This document shows positions 22,428-32,859 of a stretch of 64,000 nucleotides of DNA, in pieces. Below the pieces are notes generated by a model. The model ran no database searches. It was not told the origin of the DNA and saw nothing but the letters and a program-made list of their open reading frames with translations. The DNA is from Theileria orientalis strain Shintoku (taxonomy: Eukaryota > Apicomplexa > Aconoidasida > Piroplasmida > Theileriidae). Each line of letters begins with the position of its first letter. The stretch's first letter is position 1. The stretch spans positions 1,550,001 through 1,614,000 of the forward strand of contig NC_025263.1 of NCBI RefSeq assembly GCF_000740895.1, in the 5' to 3' direction. Position numbers and translations under genes: made by a program.

Positions 22428-23003
22428 TTAAGATGCTGCTGCATCAGGCAGTGCCTTTAATCCGAGACCATGATGGAATGCAAGATGATGTAACAATTCG
22501 TGTGCTGCAAGTCTCTTTACACCCAAAAATTCTTTTTTAAACAAGGCAGCTACTTCCTTGACGAATGGTGCAAGTCCCAAAACTACTGGTTTGTCAAGAG
22601 CATTTTTTGCAAATTTAAGAAAACCGTGTGCAACACCACCAAGTGCAGTGAGGTGTTCCAGGTGGACATACATGTCTGCATCGGTCTTTCCAAAGAAATG
22701 GAGGTCTAACAGCAATTCTCCAGCCGCTCCCTTCCATACGGCGTGGTTTCCACAAACAACCTCGTTTACCAATCCATGGACTGGTTTAACCCATGTGTAG
22801 TGATGTCCATTGTGATCTACTGTCTTGTGCAAAAATACTCCGTCGGGAAGTGTACCAAGAGGACATGCGGTTGCGGAACTGTGTCCTTCCCAAGCGACAA
22901 ACTTCAAATCTTTCAAATCAACTTTACCAGCGGCTGCTGCATTTGCAGCTGCAGCGAGTTTGGCAGACCAAAAAGCGAGAAAGGCCAATATAGCGAATTT
23001 CAT
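22428..23003 (-). CDS. Small secreted protein, family copy C
   Basis: 191 residues, single exon, signal peptide and Ala-rich start identical to copy B. It differs from B in the short variable segment (AWEGHSSATACPLG against a longer version in B) and in a few residues toward the C-terminus (FKKEFLGVKRLAAHELLHH). Both Cys are present. With copies A and B it forms a triplicated locus with shared 5' and 3' flanks. Function unknown. Confidence 0.72.
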   Translation of the reverse strand: MKFAILAFLAFWSAKLAAAANAAAAGKVDLKDLKFVAWEGHSSATACPLGTLPDGVFLHKTVDHNGHHYTWVKPVHGLVNEVVCGNHAVWKGAAGELLLDLHFFGKTDADMYVHLEHLTALGGVAHGFLKFAKNALDKPVVLGLAPFVKEVAALFKKEFLGVKRLAAHELLHHLAFHHGLGLKALPDAAAS

Positions 23004-23943
23004 TGTATTCGATGTAATGTCTACTTAATAGTGAATTATAATAACTGCTTAATCAATCCCCAGTACCCGATGGGGATTTAAGTAGTTGGTATACCCCTTA
23101 CATCGACTCCAACTCGTTAACACCTCTCATCACACATTGACTCCAAACTGGTCGTTAGTTCACGTAATGAGTTGTTTGTTATTGAATGACTGTATTTGGC
23201 CATAATTACTACCCATAATAACATCAATTATAACAACGAATTTCAAATTTATTTCTTCATTCTGTCTAGTTGCCAACAAGTTGAATGAGATAAACCCTGT
23301 TTTTTCAATATTTGAACTTGTTATAGTTATGAACCAGAGTATTCATTTATCCAGTCTGTACAGACACACTCAATTTGGTTCCATTTCAACCATGTTGGTT
23401 CCTAAAACATATTGTACATTACCAAAAAAGTGTTTACACGTTATCTATACATCTAATATACATTAATGTTGTGTTTGTGTCAAATGGTTGATACACACAT
23501 TAGCAACAAATAACAGATATCATACATATCATATATGTATGTGTATAAATATATGTAATTTTAATTTAAAATTGTGAAAAATTAAATTTGAATAATTTAT
23601 TTATACAAATTTTGTATATATAGACACAATACATGATTAGGTTGAGTAATATTAGTGCTACCCAACTGATTGTTAATTATGACACAAAAAGTGATATCAA
23701 GTAGTCGGAAATTCATGAAAACTATAGTAGATTAAATATGTTGATTGTTAGACAACAGAAGTCTGTTATGCGATGTGAAATGGGCAATTTGTGTGTATAT
23801 ATTACACTGTGAGGTGCTCATTGCCGTATGTCATCAAATATGACAAACTAAAATATTCAGCTGCTATTCAATCATCAAAAGGTGAATCTAAAAACTATGA
23901 TACATTATAACCTTCTTCCTATACAAAATGAAACGAGGTTGAG
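23004..23943. repeat. Repeat unit C, upstream flank of secreted gene C
   Basis: Matches unit A to about 23797 (up to caatttgtgtgt), with more substitutions between 23220 and 23610 than A and B show between them, so C is the older relation over this part. The last 150 bp before the acidic protein gene are unique and non-coding. Confidence 0.7.
23056..23077. promoter_or_regulatory. Palindrome upstream of secreted gene C
   Basis: Third copy of ATCCCC, ten-base spacer, GGGGAT, again 53 nt before the ATG. Confidence 0.5.
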
Positions 23944-26900
23944 TTATAACCAGATACAACCATCCTGTGTTGGAGTAGATTGTTGATCATTTGATAATAA
24001 TTCAGGCTTATTCTCCAAACTCTCAGAGGTAATTTCATCTACATCTTTGTCATTAGGATCAGAGTGACCAGAAGATTTCGGTGATTCATTTTCAGAGGGG
24101 TCTGCAGCTCGTAAATTTGATTTTGATGTGTCTTCCATGGTGGAAGTTGGCTCAGCGTCTATGTGAAACGTAGATGATCGTCGCTGTACTGGCTCCGTGT
24201 ATTGCTCAGATGTATGGCTCGGTGACTGCGTTAGTTCAGTATTCTCAGGCTGATCAGTTGATGACTCTGGGAGAAGTGAATTGCCAGAATCTTCAAAAGA
24301 CCCTTCTAGGGGGGTTGTGTGAACTGTAGGTAGATCTTGATCAATTGATATATTAGAATCTTCTGATGGTGTGTGTTCAGTGTTATTTTCAGTCGATGTG
24401 TATTGAGGCTGAACTTGAGCTGTTGTTGAGTCAGGTTGCTGTGTAGATTCTACTTCTTGCTCTAGTGAACTGGATTCTGTTGGTGTAGTGTGTTCAACAG
24501 TATCATCATCCGTAGATGACTGACCTTGGTTTGACAATTGTTCATTCGGTGTAGTTAAATCTTCTGTGAGATGTTGATCATTTTCATTTGCATCATCTTC
24601 TTCGTCCGACAAAAGTGGAATGTCTTGTGAATACTCGGACAAGTCTATATCTGTAAAACCTGCATCTCCTTGGGATGTTGTAGCTCCTTGAGGTTCTGCA
24701 TTTTGGCTCGGGGGTACTGAATTGCCTGTTAGATTGCCCATGGGTGTGTTGTGCTTTATAAAAAAGCCAAACTTAATTGTAACTCCATCTGAGAATGTGA
24801 CTTGTTGTTCATTTTCGTTGTGTGAGTAGCGAAAAATACGAATAATTGGAAAATTGTTAAAAAAATTCATCAATCCTGCATTTTCATCATATTGAATTTG
24901 CTCAAACACATCTGCCAGTTGTTCCTGCTGATTTGCTATTGTCGGTTGTTCCTGCTGATTTGCTATTGTCGGTTGTTCCTGCTGATTTGCTATTGTCGGT
25001 TGTTCCTGCTGATTTGCTGTATTCTGTTGGTCCTGTTGATTTGATTCGTCAGCTACAGCTTCTGTATAAGGTTCTGCAAAAGTAGGTGACGTGGAGTATT
25101 CGGATATAGCTTGTTCCCCAATTTCAGATGTGGGTGGCCCTGATTGTAATGAAGTTGAATCTTCGGATGCATTTGGTTCAGTGAAAGTTTGATTTTCGTT
25201 TTCAACAGTGGCATCTTCTTCACCTGGTGATTCTGATTGAACAATACTGGTATCTTGTGAAGTATTAATTTCACTGTGACACTGTGATGAATTATGTTCA
25301 GCCTCCTGTGCTTGAGTGTCCTGTGTCTCCTCTTGAGCCACTGAACTGGTTTCTACTTTTTCGTTAGGCTCAGATTCTACGGTAACGGTAGTAAGTACTG
25401 ATTCAGACTCAGGTAAAACAGAAGTATTCTCTGAATCGGACTCAGCTGTATCAGTAGTAGACTCTGATTCGGCCAAGATGGTTGTATCTTGAGAAGTGAT
25501 TTCTGCAGATTCGATTTTTTCGCCTGATTCAGATAAATCTGAATTATCTTCAGGATCAGCAATTGTACTAGTATCTTGATGACTGGGCTCTTCAGTAATA
25601 GCTTCTGCAGAACCTGGTTGATCAGTAGAAGATTCCTGCTCGTTTGTACCACTTGGCTCAGTAACTTGGTTCTCCATAGCTGCCTTACCATCTGTATACT
25701 GAAAATCTGAAGATTCAACAGGATCCTCTGATACTGATTGATTGTCGTTAGGAACTGTAAAACTAGCAAATTCGGACACACTTTGTTCACATACATCTTC
25801 AGTTGTCGACTGTGTTAGCTCTATTGAAGCTGAATCTTCAGTTTCTACTTGTTCTGAGTCAAGCTGATCTGAGGTAGGATGATCTTCTGCTCCAGTCAAC
25901 TCAGTGGCCGGTTGTACTGAAGAAATTGATTCTTCAGAACTCTTATCTGCTTCGTTTTCAAAGTGATCCTCAGCAGATGCAGCCCCTTCTGTATTCATTT
26001 CATCCGTAGAAGTTTCCTGTTGGTCTATTGTACTGGTTGGATCTAGTGAAAGTGATATTGTGGGATCGTCATCCTCTTCTTCAGCAATAGGAGCAAGCGT
26101 TGGGGAATGTGGTCGTGTATCGTTCGAAGCACTATTCGCGTTTTGACTTTCCGAAGTATGAGAGTGGTAGTCGTCTGTAATAGATACCGCAAAGCGAGGC
26201 GTTTCAATGACTGTTACCCTATCTGAATGTTGCTGATTACCTTCTGTGTGACTACTTGATTCTTCTGGTACTCTCTGCGATGTACTAGCACCATCAGTGT
26301 TTGACTCTGCTTGATTCTGACTCGCTCGATGCGCTTGACTGAGGGATGAGTCCACAAACGCGCCCACTGACCCAAAATGAAGTATTGTTAACAATGAATC
26401 TGAAACATCTAACGAATTGGCATTTCTTAGATAGCCTGGTGGCTCCTGGTAATTTGCTTTATCTACTTCTGTTATTACATTCTTTAGATTGGTTTTATCG
26501 AAATAATGTGTCTCTTTAATGTATTTTAAAACGATGGAAGCTCTTATGAGATGATCTTTGAGCTTAGGGCATTGTAATATCACTTTTTGATGATCTCGAG
26601 AATAAGCAGCTGTGGCGGTCCCTATTTCATAGAATAGACCGTCATCGTGAATGTAGTCGTAGTTTGCCAACGCATAACAAAAATCTGATTTTAAATCGAA
26701 ATTCTTTATCCAGCCCTTGAAACAGCCGATATAGACAGACTCTACTTGAAATCCCAGTCTGGGATAATAAACGTAGAAAAATATATCGTCTATTACATGT
26801 TTTTCTACGATGAACCTGGTATGATCGGCATTCTTGTCGATGTTCAAGGTAATGACGCGGTCAACGTCCGATAATCCCGGCTCGCATAAGAGTAGGGTCA

Positions 26901-27063
26901 CTACGGTGAGTAACCCGAGTATATAGGAGGCCAGTGAGCCTATTTTGCACCCGAACGGCAGTAACTTAATTAAATAATCAACAGAGGAAGAAATTAGAAT
27001 CTTTATATGGGGAGGAAGAGCTCGAAAGAAGAACGTTCTCAGGGTAATTTGGAAATCTATCAA
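23944..27063 (-). CDS. Large acidic Ser/Thr/Gln-rich protein, 5' end unresolved
   Basis: An open frame of about 1039 codons. The 5' part encodes a strongly hydrophobic stretch (YILGLLTVVTLLL, about residues 47-59) followed by about 180 residues of ordinary globular composition. From about residue 240 to the end it is low-complexity, rich in Glu, Ser, Thr, Gln and Asp. A 9-residue unit QQEQPTIAN is repeated about three times perfectly near 24910-25010, with degenerate units beside it. A short globular island (FFNNFPIIRIFRYS, FGFFIKHNTP) follows. The layout recalls the secreted Gln/Pro-rich SVSP-type proteins of Theileria, but I see no decisive motif. No ATG occurs before about residue 355 and a stop sits just upstream of 27063, so a small upstream exon, a frameshift or decay must be assumed. 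Confidence 0.6.
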   Translation of the reverse strand: MIDFQITLRTFFFRALPPHIKILISSSVDYLIKLLPFGCKIGSLASYILGLLTVVTLLLCEPGLSDVDRVITLNIDKNADHTRFIVEKHVIDDIFFYVYYPRLGFQVESVYIGCFKGWIKNFDLKSDFCYALANYDYIHDDGLFYEIGTATAAYSRDHQKVILQCPKLKDHLIRASIVLKYIKETHYFDKTNLKNVITEVDKANYQEPPGYLRNANSLDVSDSLLTILHFGSVGAFVDSSLSQAHRASQNQAESNTDGASTSQRVPEESSSHTEGNQQHSDRVTVIETPRFAVSITDDYHSHTSESQNANSASNDTRPHSPTLAPIAEEEDDDPTISLSLDPTSTIDQQETSTDEMNTEGAASAEDHFENEADKSSEESISSVQPATELTGAEDHPTSDQLDSEQVETEDSASIELTQSTTEDVCEQSVSEFASFTVPNDNQSVSEDPVESSDFQYTDGKAAMENQVTEPSGTNEQESSTDQPGSAEAITEEPSHQDTSTIADPEDNSDLSESGEKIESAEITSQDTTILAESESTTDTAESDSENTSVLPESESVLTTVTVESEPNEKVETSSVAQEETQDTQAQEAEHNSSQCHSEINTSQDTSIVQSESPGEEDATVENENQTFTEPNASEDSTSLQSGPPTSEIGEQAISEYSTSPTFAEPYTEAVADESNQQDQQNTANQQEQPTIANQQEQPTIANQQEQPTIANQQEQLADVFEQIQYDENAGLMNFFNNFPIIRIFRYSHNENEQQVTFSDGVTIKFGFFIKHNTPMGNLTGNSVPPSQNAEPQGATTSQGDAGFTDIDLSEYSQDIPLLSDEEDDANENDQHLTEDLTTPNEQLSNQGQSSTDDDTVEHTTPTESSSLEQEVESTQQPDSTTAQVQPQYTSTENNTEHTPSEDSNISIDQDLPTVHTTPLEGSFEDSGNSLLPESSTDQPENTELTQSPSHTSEQYTEPVQRRSSTFHIDAEPTSTMEDTSKSNLRAADPSENESPKSSGHSDPNDKDVDEITSESLENKPELLSNDQQSTPTQDGCIWL
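24905..25020 (-). repeat. 27-bp tandem repeat in the acidic protein gene
   Basis: Three near-perfect 27-bp units encoding QQEQPTIAN plus diverged units on both sides. Number of units may vary between isolates. Confidence 0.8.
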
Positions 27064-27143
27064 TCACAAAATCCATACAAAAATCCTTTTATGAGCTTTA
27101 TATGAACTGTTGAGGAAAAATTTAAATTGGGCCCTAAACGAGC

Positions 27144-28711
27144 TCATTCGTAGGCCTTGTAGTGGATCGACTCCCTTCTACAGCGATCCGTCACATTATC
27201 CCTGATATGGACGATCCTGTCGGAGACGCGTTTGATGATTTCCATGCTCGTGGTCTTGGAGCCGGAATCGACGAACCTGAGGATGCCCATGTTCTCGACG
27301 ACCTCGAGTGGATTCGACTTGACGTGAATGAGCCTCGAGTCGCTGTACTTCCCAACCGCCACAATGTCAATGCCATAAATCTAAAGTAAACGTTAAAGGT
27401 GCTGCTTAAGCGCAGTGGTTGCCACTGTAAGGAAGTTGCGTCCAGTGCCATCGTACAAGGCGCCATATAGCGATGATACTTTGTACTTTAGCAGGAGACT
27501 GTGCGTAGAGTATGCGTAGCTTATATCTATGTAGTTACCTTCACAAAGTCCTTCGTTATCTTGTACGGCGCCCCTAGGATCACGTCGTCTGTGTATTTCA
27601 TGGCTGACACGATCAGGCAGCGGTCGAGCATGTTCGTGAACGGAAAGGGCGAGCCCTTGATCGTCCTGACTGTCTGGTCGTCGTAGATTCCAACTATCAA
27701 GTAGTCCCCGAGTGCGCGCGCTGCCTTCAGGAACCTCACGTGGCCGTTGTGAAAGAGGTCAAAACTCCCGTCCACGTAAACAACTTTGCCTTGCCCTGGT
27801 CTATCCTTGTTCGACAGGAACTTGGAGAGCAGGTTCAGGCTCAGTCTGCACCTCGGATACGACACGTGCCGCTCCCCGAGTTGTCTGGCGGACTCCACGT
27901 CCGTGAGGCCCTCAGTCAGCAGTTCGTGTTCGTTCTTCTTCAGAGCCTTGTCGAAATCAGAGGACACTGCCTGGTGGTTCTCATTGGCCAGGTGATAGAA
28001 CCTTTCAAACTCCAGCGACTCAATAAGCCTGGATAGTGTTGTGGAAGTGCTCACACCTGATCACAAATATTAGTTGAGTGTCTTATATTGAATTATAATT
28101 GGCTATGAATGCTCTAAATATGCGAATCCTGCCAAGTAAATTTGCATGTGCTCAAGCTAGGAGTTGAAAATATACATAATTGAGCGTACATATAGCAGGC
28201 CGACCCTCAGGGGCAACTGTGTGTAACTAATATTAAATCTGAGTTTCCGCGGTTTCATATCCGCTTTTAATTATATATAACTAATTCAAATACTTAAGGC
28301 AGTACCATATGACCTCTTAAAGTGAATCATGAGGCCGGCGTTTTTCGGCTCAAGGTAGCAGTCCTTGCCACTGGTGCCAATTGCGATATCGTCTCCGTGT
28401 GCAACGTAGTCACACTTCGCGGTGTTGAGCAGAAAATCGAGAGTGACGTCGTAGGGAACGCCGACCATGACCTCGTCCACCCATTTACAGCCCATCACGA
28501 TCTCGGCTCGCTCTTCCTGGGTGTATATGGGACAGATGCCCTTGGCGCGCCTCGTTTCCTCATCGGATATTATTCCTATGACCAGCTTTCCGCCGAGCTC
28601 ATACGACTGCCTCAGGGCGTTCAAATGGCCCCAATGGATTAGGTCGAAAACGCCATCTACGTAGATGCGAGATTCTGACAAATTTTTGAGGTCAACCTTA
28701 GAATCTACCAT
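27144..28711 (-). CDS. Ethanolamine-phosphate cytidylyltransferase
   Basis: Exons 28306-28711, 27539-28056 and 27144-27380 give about 386 residues. It has two tandem cytidylyltransferase domains, as in PCYT2/ECT. The first has VDGVFDLIHWGHLNALRQS (HxGH nucleotide motif) and GIISDEETRRAKG; the second has VDGSFDLFHNGHVRFLKAA and GIYDDQTVR. The junction FKRSYG-VSTSTTLSRL matches the linker of the family (FKR--GVSTT-L). It makes CDP-ethanolamine from CTP and phosphoethanolamine, the regulated step of the Kennedy pathway to phosphatidylethanolamine. Both HxGH motifs are intact, although in many homologues only the first domain is active. The start ATG is 183 bp from the divergent LENG1-like gene. 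Confidence 0.9.
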
Positions 28712-28891
28712 TTGTATAGTAACATTTAATACGTCTCATAGTTTATGAGTTTACAAACAAATATATGTACACAATATAATAAAAATCAAATCTTGACCAA
28801 CACCGTATGAGTCGCCCTACTCACACGGTACATAGGTTGGGAATTTTAATAAATAAGCTTTTATAATACATAAATTTATGTACTTTTAAAA

Positions 28892-29611
28892 ATGGGAGGC
28901 CACGGTGGTCTAAACATACTGCCACAGAAGAAGTGGAACGTGTATCGCCATGATCGGCAGTATCAAGTGAAGTTCGATGAGCATCGAGACATAGAAAAAA
29001 AACTAAAGGACAAAGAACTCACTAAAAGGGAATTTCTGAGTGATTCACTGGTTGAACTGAGGAGAAGAGCGCAGGATGTAAGGAATAGGGACATAGAAGT
29101 GGAACATCCAGTGAAAAAAAGGAAACCGTCCTCACATAAGCACAATAGGACCAAGAAGTCGGATGAAAAAGAGTCCGATGATGATAATATTCCATCAGAA
29201 ACAGTTTCAAAGCCGCCTGAAAAGAAATCAACGGGCCATATAAATTTTTTTGAAAAAGAAGAGAGAGAAGCCGAAGAATTAAGTAATAAGAGGAGAGAGC
29301 ATTTAATTAAAAGTGGTCATTATATATATAATAAGGACTCAAGGGGTCCACAGAAAATAAACGTGTTCGTAGACGACGAAAACGCAAAAGTAACACCAGA
29401 TTTTAAAAAGCAGCCAATTCCATGGTATATGAAGCCAAAGAGTGATGTATCATATTATTCAGAAAAGGAATTCAAGGAAAATGGAACATCAGACTTATTG
29501 GCAAAAGAATCGAAAAAATATCGCAAATCAAAGGAAGAGCTCAGAAATGAAAGATTATCCAGAGAATCTTCAGAAAGAGAAAGAGCTTTAGCACTTTTGA
29601 AGTCAAAATAA
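28892..29611 (+). CDS. LENG1/CIR-N domain protein, probable spliceosome-associated factor
   Basis: 239 residues, one exon. The N-terminus GGLNILPQKKWNVYRHDRQYQV followed by a charged helix matches the CIR N-terminal domain as found in LENG1 (NILP-KSWHV). The centre is basic and Ser-rich with a KKRK-type stretch, and the C-terminal third has IPWYMKPK and a charged helix (NERLSRESSERERALALLKSK). In animals such proteins are nuclear and some are found with spliceosomes or as corepressor partners. Starts on the first ATG (AAAATGGGAGG). Confidence 0.65.
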   Translation: MGGHGGLNILPQKKWNVYRHDRQYQVKFDEHRDIEKKLKDKELTKREFLSDSLVELRRRAQDVRNRDIEVEHPVKKRKPSSHKHNRTKKSDEKESDDDNIPSETVSKPPEKKSTGHINFFEKEEREAEELSNKRREHLIKSGHYIYNKDSRGPQKINVFVDDENAKVTPDFKKQPIPWYMKPKSDVSYYSEKEFKENGTSDLLAKESKKYRKSKEELRNERLSRESSERERALALLKSK

Positions 29612-29703
29612 TATATTTGAGTGTAATTAGTGTATGTGTGTATATATTTAGTGCAATTATTCGTGACCTGAATGGGGAGAAAAATTTTAATATAATAGAG
29701 TCA

Positions 29704-32700
29704 ATGATTGATATATCGGAGATACAATGCTCATTAAATAGAGCAGTATCGTCAGTATTTGGAATAAGTAAGACGGAAAATGAGTTAAACTCATTAAAGT
29801 CGCTCTGTTCAGCATTAGATAGATTAAGTCTGGACAGCAGTGACCCAAAAAAGGATAAATTGACAGTAAATTATGTAAAATACTATTGTAACGGAAACTA
29901 CTATCAATTTCTGGAAAATTTAAGGAAGTTGTTGCTTTTGTTTGCACATAGATTTGTTAATATAAAGTCAGTGGAATCGGAACTGGCACATTTGTACATT
30001 AAAATATTTTTAAACATAACAAACACATTTAAAAGGAATAATATCGCATTTCAAACGGAGCTGCTGTGTATCTGTGTACTTAAAATTTGGTGTAACGTAC
30101 TGTGCATAAACAACAGCAATAAAATAGACGAGGAAACATTTGAAAAAAACAAAGAAATATTTGAGGAGTATGTGCCACTGGTGATAAATGTGTACAAGTG
30201 TAGTAAAAATGAAAAGGAGTGGAGTAAATTGTTGTACATTACTTTGGAAATATTAAAAAACACACACGATGAAGAGCTGCTTTATCAAATATTTGAAGGC
30301 CTAGAATGTATACACACAGGATTAAAGGTGAATGAGGTGTACCCAGGAGTAGTATCAGCACTGATAAATAAGCTGAAGGAACTGAATAGAAAACAGTTGA
30401 TAAAATCAGTAAACACACTGATAGTGTGGTTTAGAGCCTTTTTAGAAGGAAAGAAGGAAAGTAACTTGAGTGATTTGGAATATTTGAAGAAAATTCTGAG
30501 TGAAAAGGAAGAAAAGGATGAATTGTTGAATAAAACGGAAGAATCGCTGGGATATTTGATAAGAAGGTTCCGAAACACGCACTCAGAAGCGGTGACTAAG
30601 GTGTGTTTGAGTTGCGTAGACTATGAGAGTCTGAAAAGTGAGTTGAGGCAGCAGATGTGTGAAAGTATACTGGAGTCGGTGATTAAAAAGGATGGAAGCG
30701 GTGAAATTGAAAGGAAAATAGAAGGACTGTCAGTATCGTCGAAGCTGATAATGAGAGATATGGTGTCAGAGAGGATGAGTGAGCCAGGAAGGAAAGCAGT
30801 TGAAACATTTGAAGCATACCTGAGAATACGAGGCTGCTTCCCCTGGGAAATGGACGAATATATGGTAATTAAGTTCATGATAGACAACGTAGAAGTGGAT
30901 TACGAAGGAATGGATGATAAGGTAACGGTGAACAGGAAGTATTTGGTAGACGCAAGGGAAGGAGTAAGCGCAATAGGAGACAAGGGGGGAAGAAGGTGGG
31001 AAGCAGCGGAAAGTTTCTGCATAAAATACTTTGAAGGAATATCGAAAGAAAAAAAAGTAGGAATCTTTACAAATTTACTGATAATATTGAAGAATAGTAC
31101 CACAATACCAGTGTACGTGAGAGCGTTGCACGTGTTGAACGACTTGGTAGTAAGCGGGAATGGAAAAGAAAGTTTCATATCAGAGGATATGATAATTGAG
31201 CTGAGGACACTAATAATATCGAAGGACATGTTTGCAATGAGCAGGAGAGTGGAGGAGACGTTGGCGGCAAATGTAACGAAGGTTAAGCTGATGGACCTGC
31301 TCTCAGTGGTGATAAGAAGCGACGAGAGAGGAACGCTGAGTCACAGGGAAGTTGAAACGATGCTGTTTAACGTGATTCCAGAGGTAAACTCGGACTACAC
31401 GAGAGTGTCGCAATCATCGACTTCGTTGATGAGGGAGCTGAAAGAATATTTCAACAAGCACATAGGAAAGGAAGGTGCGGAGGTGCTAACAGGGATCAAT
31501 GATGAAAGGCGTTCAAAAGAGGGCGACTCAGAGTTGCAACATCCACAACCAGCACTACAACAACAACTAGTTCACATTCAACAGTTACAATTATCACAGC
31601 AACAACAACAAACACAGCAACTATTATCACAGCCGCTAGTACAACAGCAACAACCACAATCACTGCTACCACTACACAACCAACAATCACTACACAAACA
31701 ACCACAAAACGATGAAGAAACAGAGTTTAGGCAGTTGCTGGAGTACTATACAAACAGTTTGATCAAGAAGGTCACGAGCAATATCGACAACAGAGGGGTG
31801 TCGGATGTGGTGTACACGCTGACGAGCTTTAACAACCGAAGAGTGGACATGAAGGTAATATTTGACCTGACAGTGCAGTTCTGTAAATACTTTGACGAAT
31901 TCGCAATAGATCGAGACTATGAATTCGATGAGAAGTTGAATGAGGTGTTGTACAGCTTTAACTACATGTTGCTGTACATGAAGAGGTACTTGATAGGGTC
32001 GAGGAGTGTGGAGTATAGCATCGCCGACGGTTCTGAGGACGCTTATAAACAGGAAAACAGAGCTGAAATGGAACAAAAAAGGCAAGAATGTCCAGAAGAT
32101 GTAATGGACGAGGACGGAAAAGGAGACTTTGTACTGAGTGTGTCAACGCTGATAATGACGAGGATGAGATACTACGTAGCAGATGAAAGTAGCAGTGTGA
32201 AGTATCTGGCACTGGTGGCACTGAGTAGAGCTTTGGAAATCAGTTCGAAAAACGAGTACATATACAGAATAAGAGTGCACGAAATATGGGATTGTCTGAC
32301 GCACTCGTTGGAAAATAACATTAACCAGTACAGAATAGTGTCAGTACTGCTGAAAATATATAAAAGTATAGTGAAAAATGTGTACGAATTTGTGGAAAAA
32401 AGGTAAGGAGGAAGAATAGATAATAGAAAAATGTAGGTTGATAAGAATATTGGAAGTGATGGAGAAGGTGGTATTCGAAGATGAGCAGATAGTAGGAGTG
32501 GCAGACGAGAGGAACGGAACAATAAGATACAAGTGTTACCTGGAAATAAGCGAATTCCTGGAGGAAGTGGCGAAAAGAGTGGTTAACAGGCGGATGTTCT
32601 CGAAGCTGATGCTGATATCGATAAAAATACACTCGCCGAAGACAAGTGGGTCGATAAAGGAGAAATTGAACGAAGTGTTTAAGAATCTGTCGAAGAAGGA

Positions 32701-32851
32701 TCCGACACTGGTGAGAAACGTGCTGATAGAAGTGAATAAGGGAGAAGGGATGAATAAGGCGTTTATAAAGTATGCGCTTAAGAGAGATGTGAAGAGAATG
32801 TGCAGCAAGGCTCCACCACAAGTGATGCTGGAAGAGCCGAGAGTAAACTAG
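29704..32851 (+). CDS. Large helical-repeat (HEAT-like) protein, possibly TTI1-like
   Basis: Exons 29704-32402 and 32437-32851, about 1037 residues; the first in-frame ATG is at 29704, 92 bp after the LENG1-like stop. The protein is nearly all helices with leucine/isoleucine spacing typical of HEAT or armadillo-like solenoids. A Gln-rich insert (runs such as LSQQQQQTQQLL) lies at about 31560-31700. Near the C-terminus RVHEIWDCLTHSL recalls the VHQ-WP-L motif of TTI1, a TELO2 partner in PIKK maturation, but this is weak; condensin or other solenoid subunits remain possible. It ends 8 bp before the next gene. Confidence 0.5.
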
Positions 32852-32859
32852 AAAGTAAA

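Noticed and set aside
31496..31705. Minus-strand poly-Val frame
   Set aside because: It is the complement of the Gln-rich coding stretch of the HEAT-like gene.
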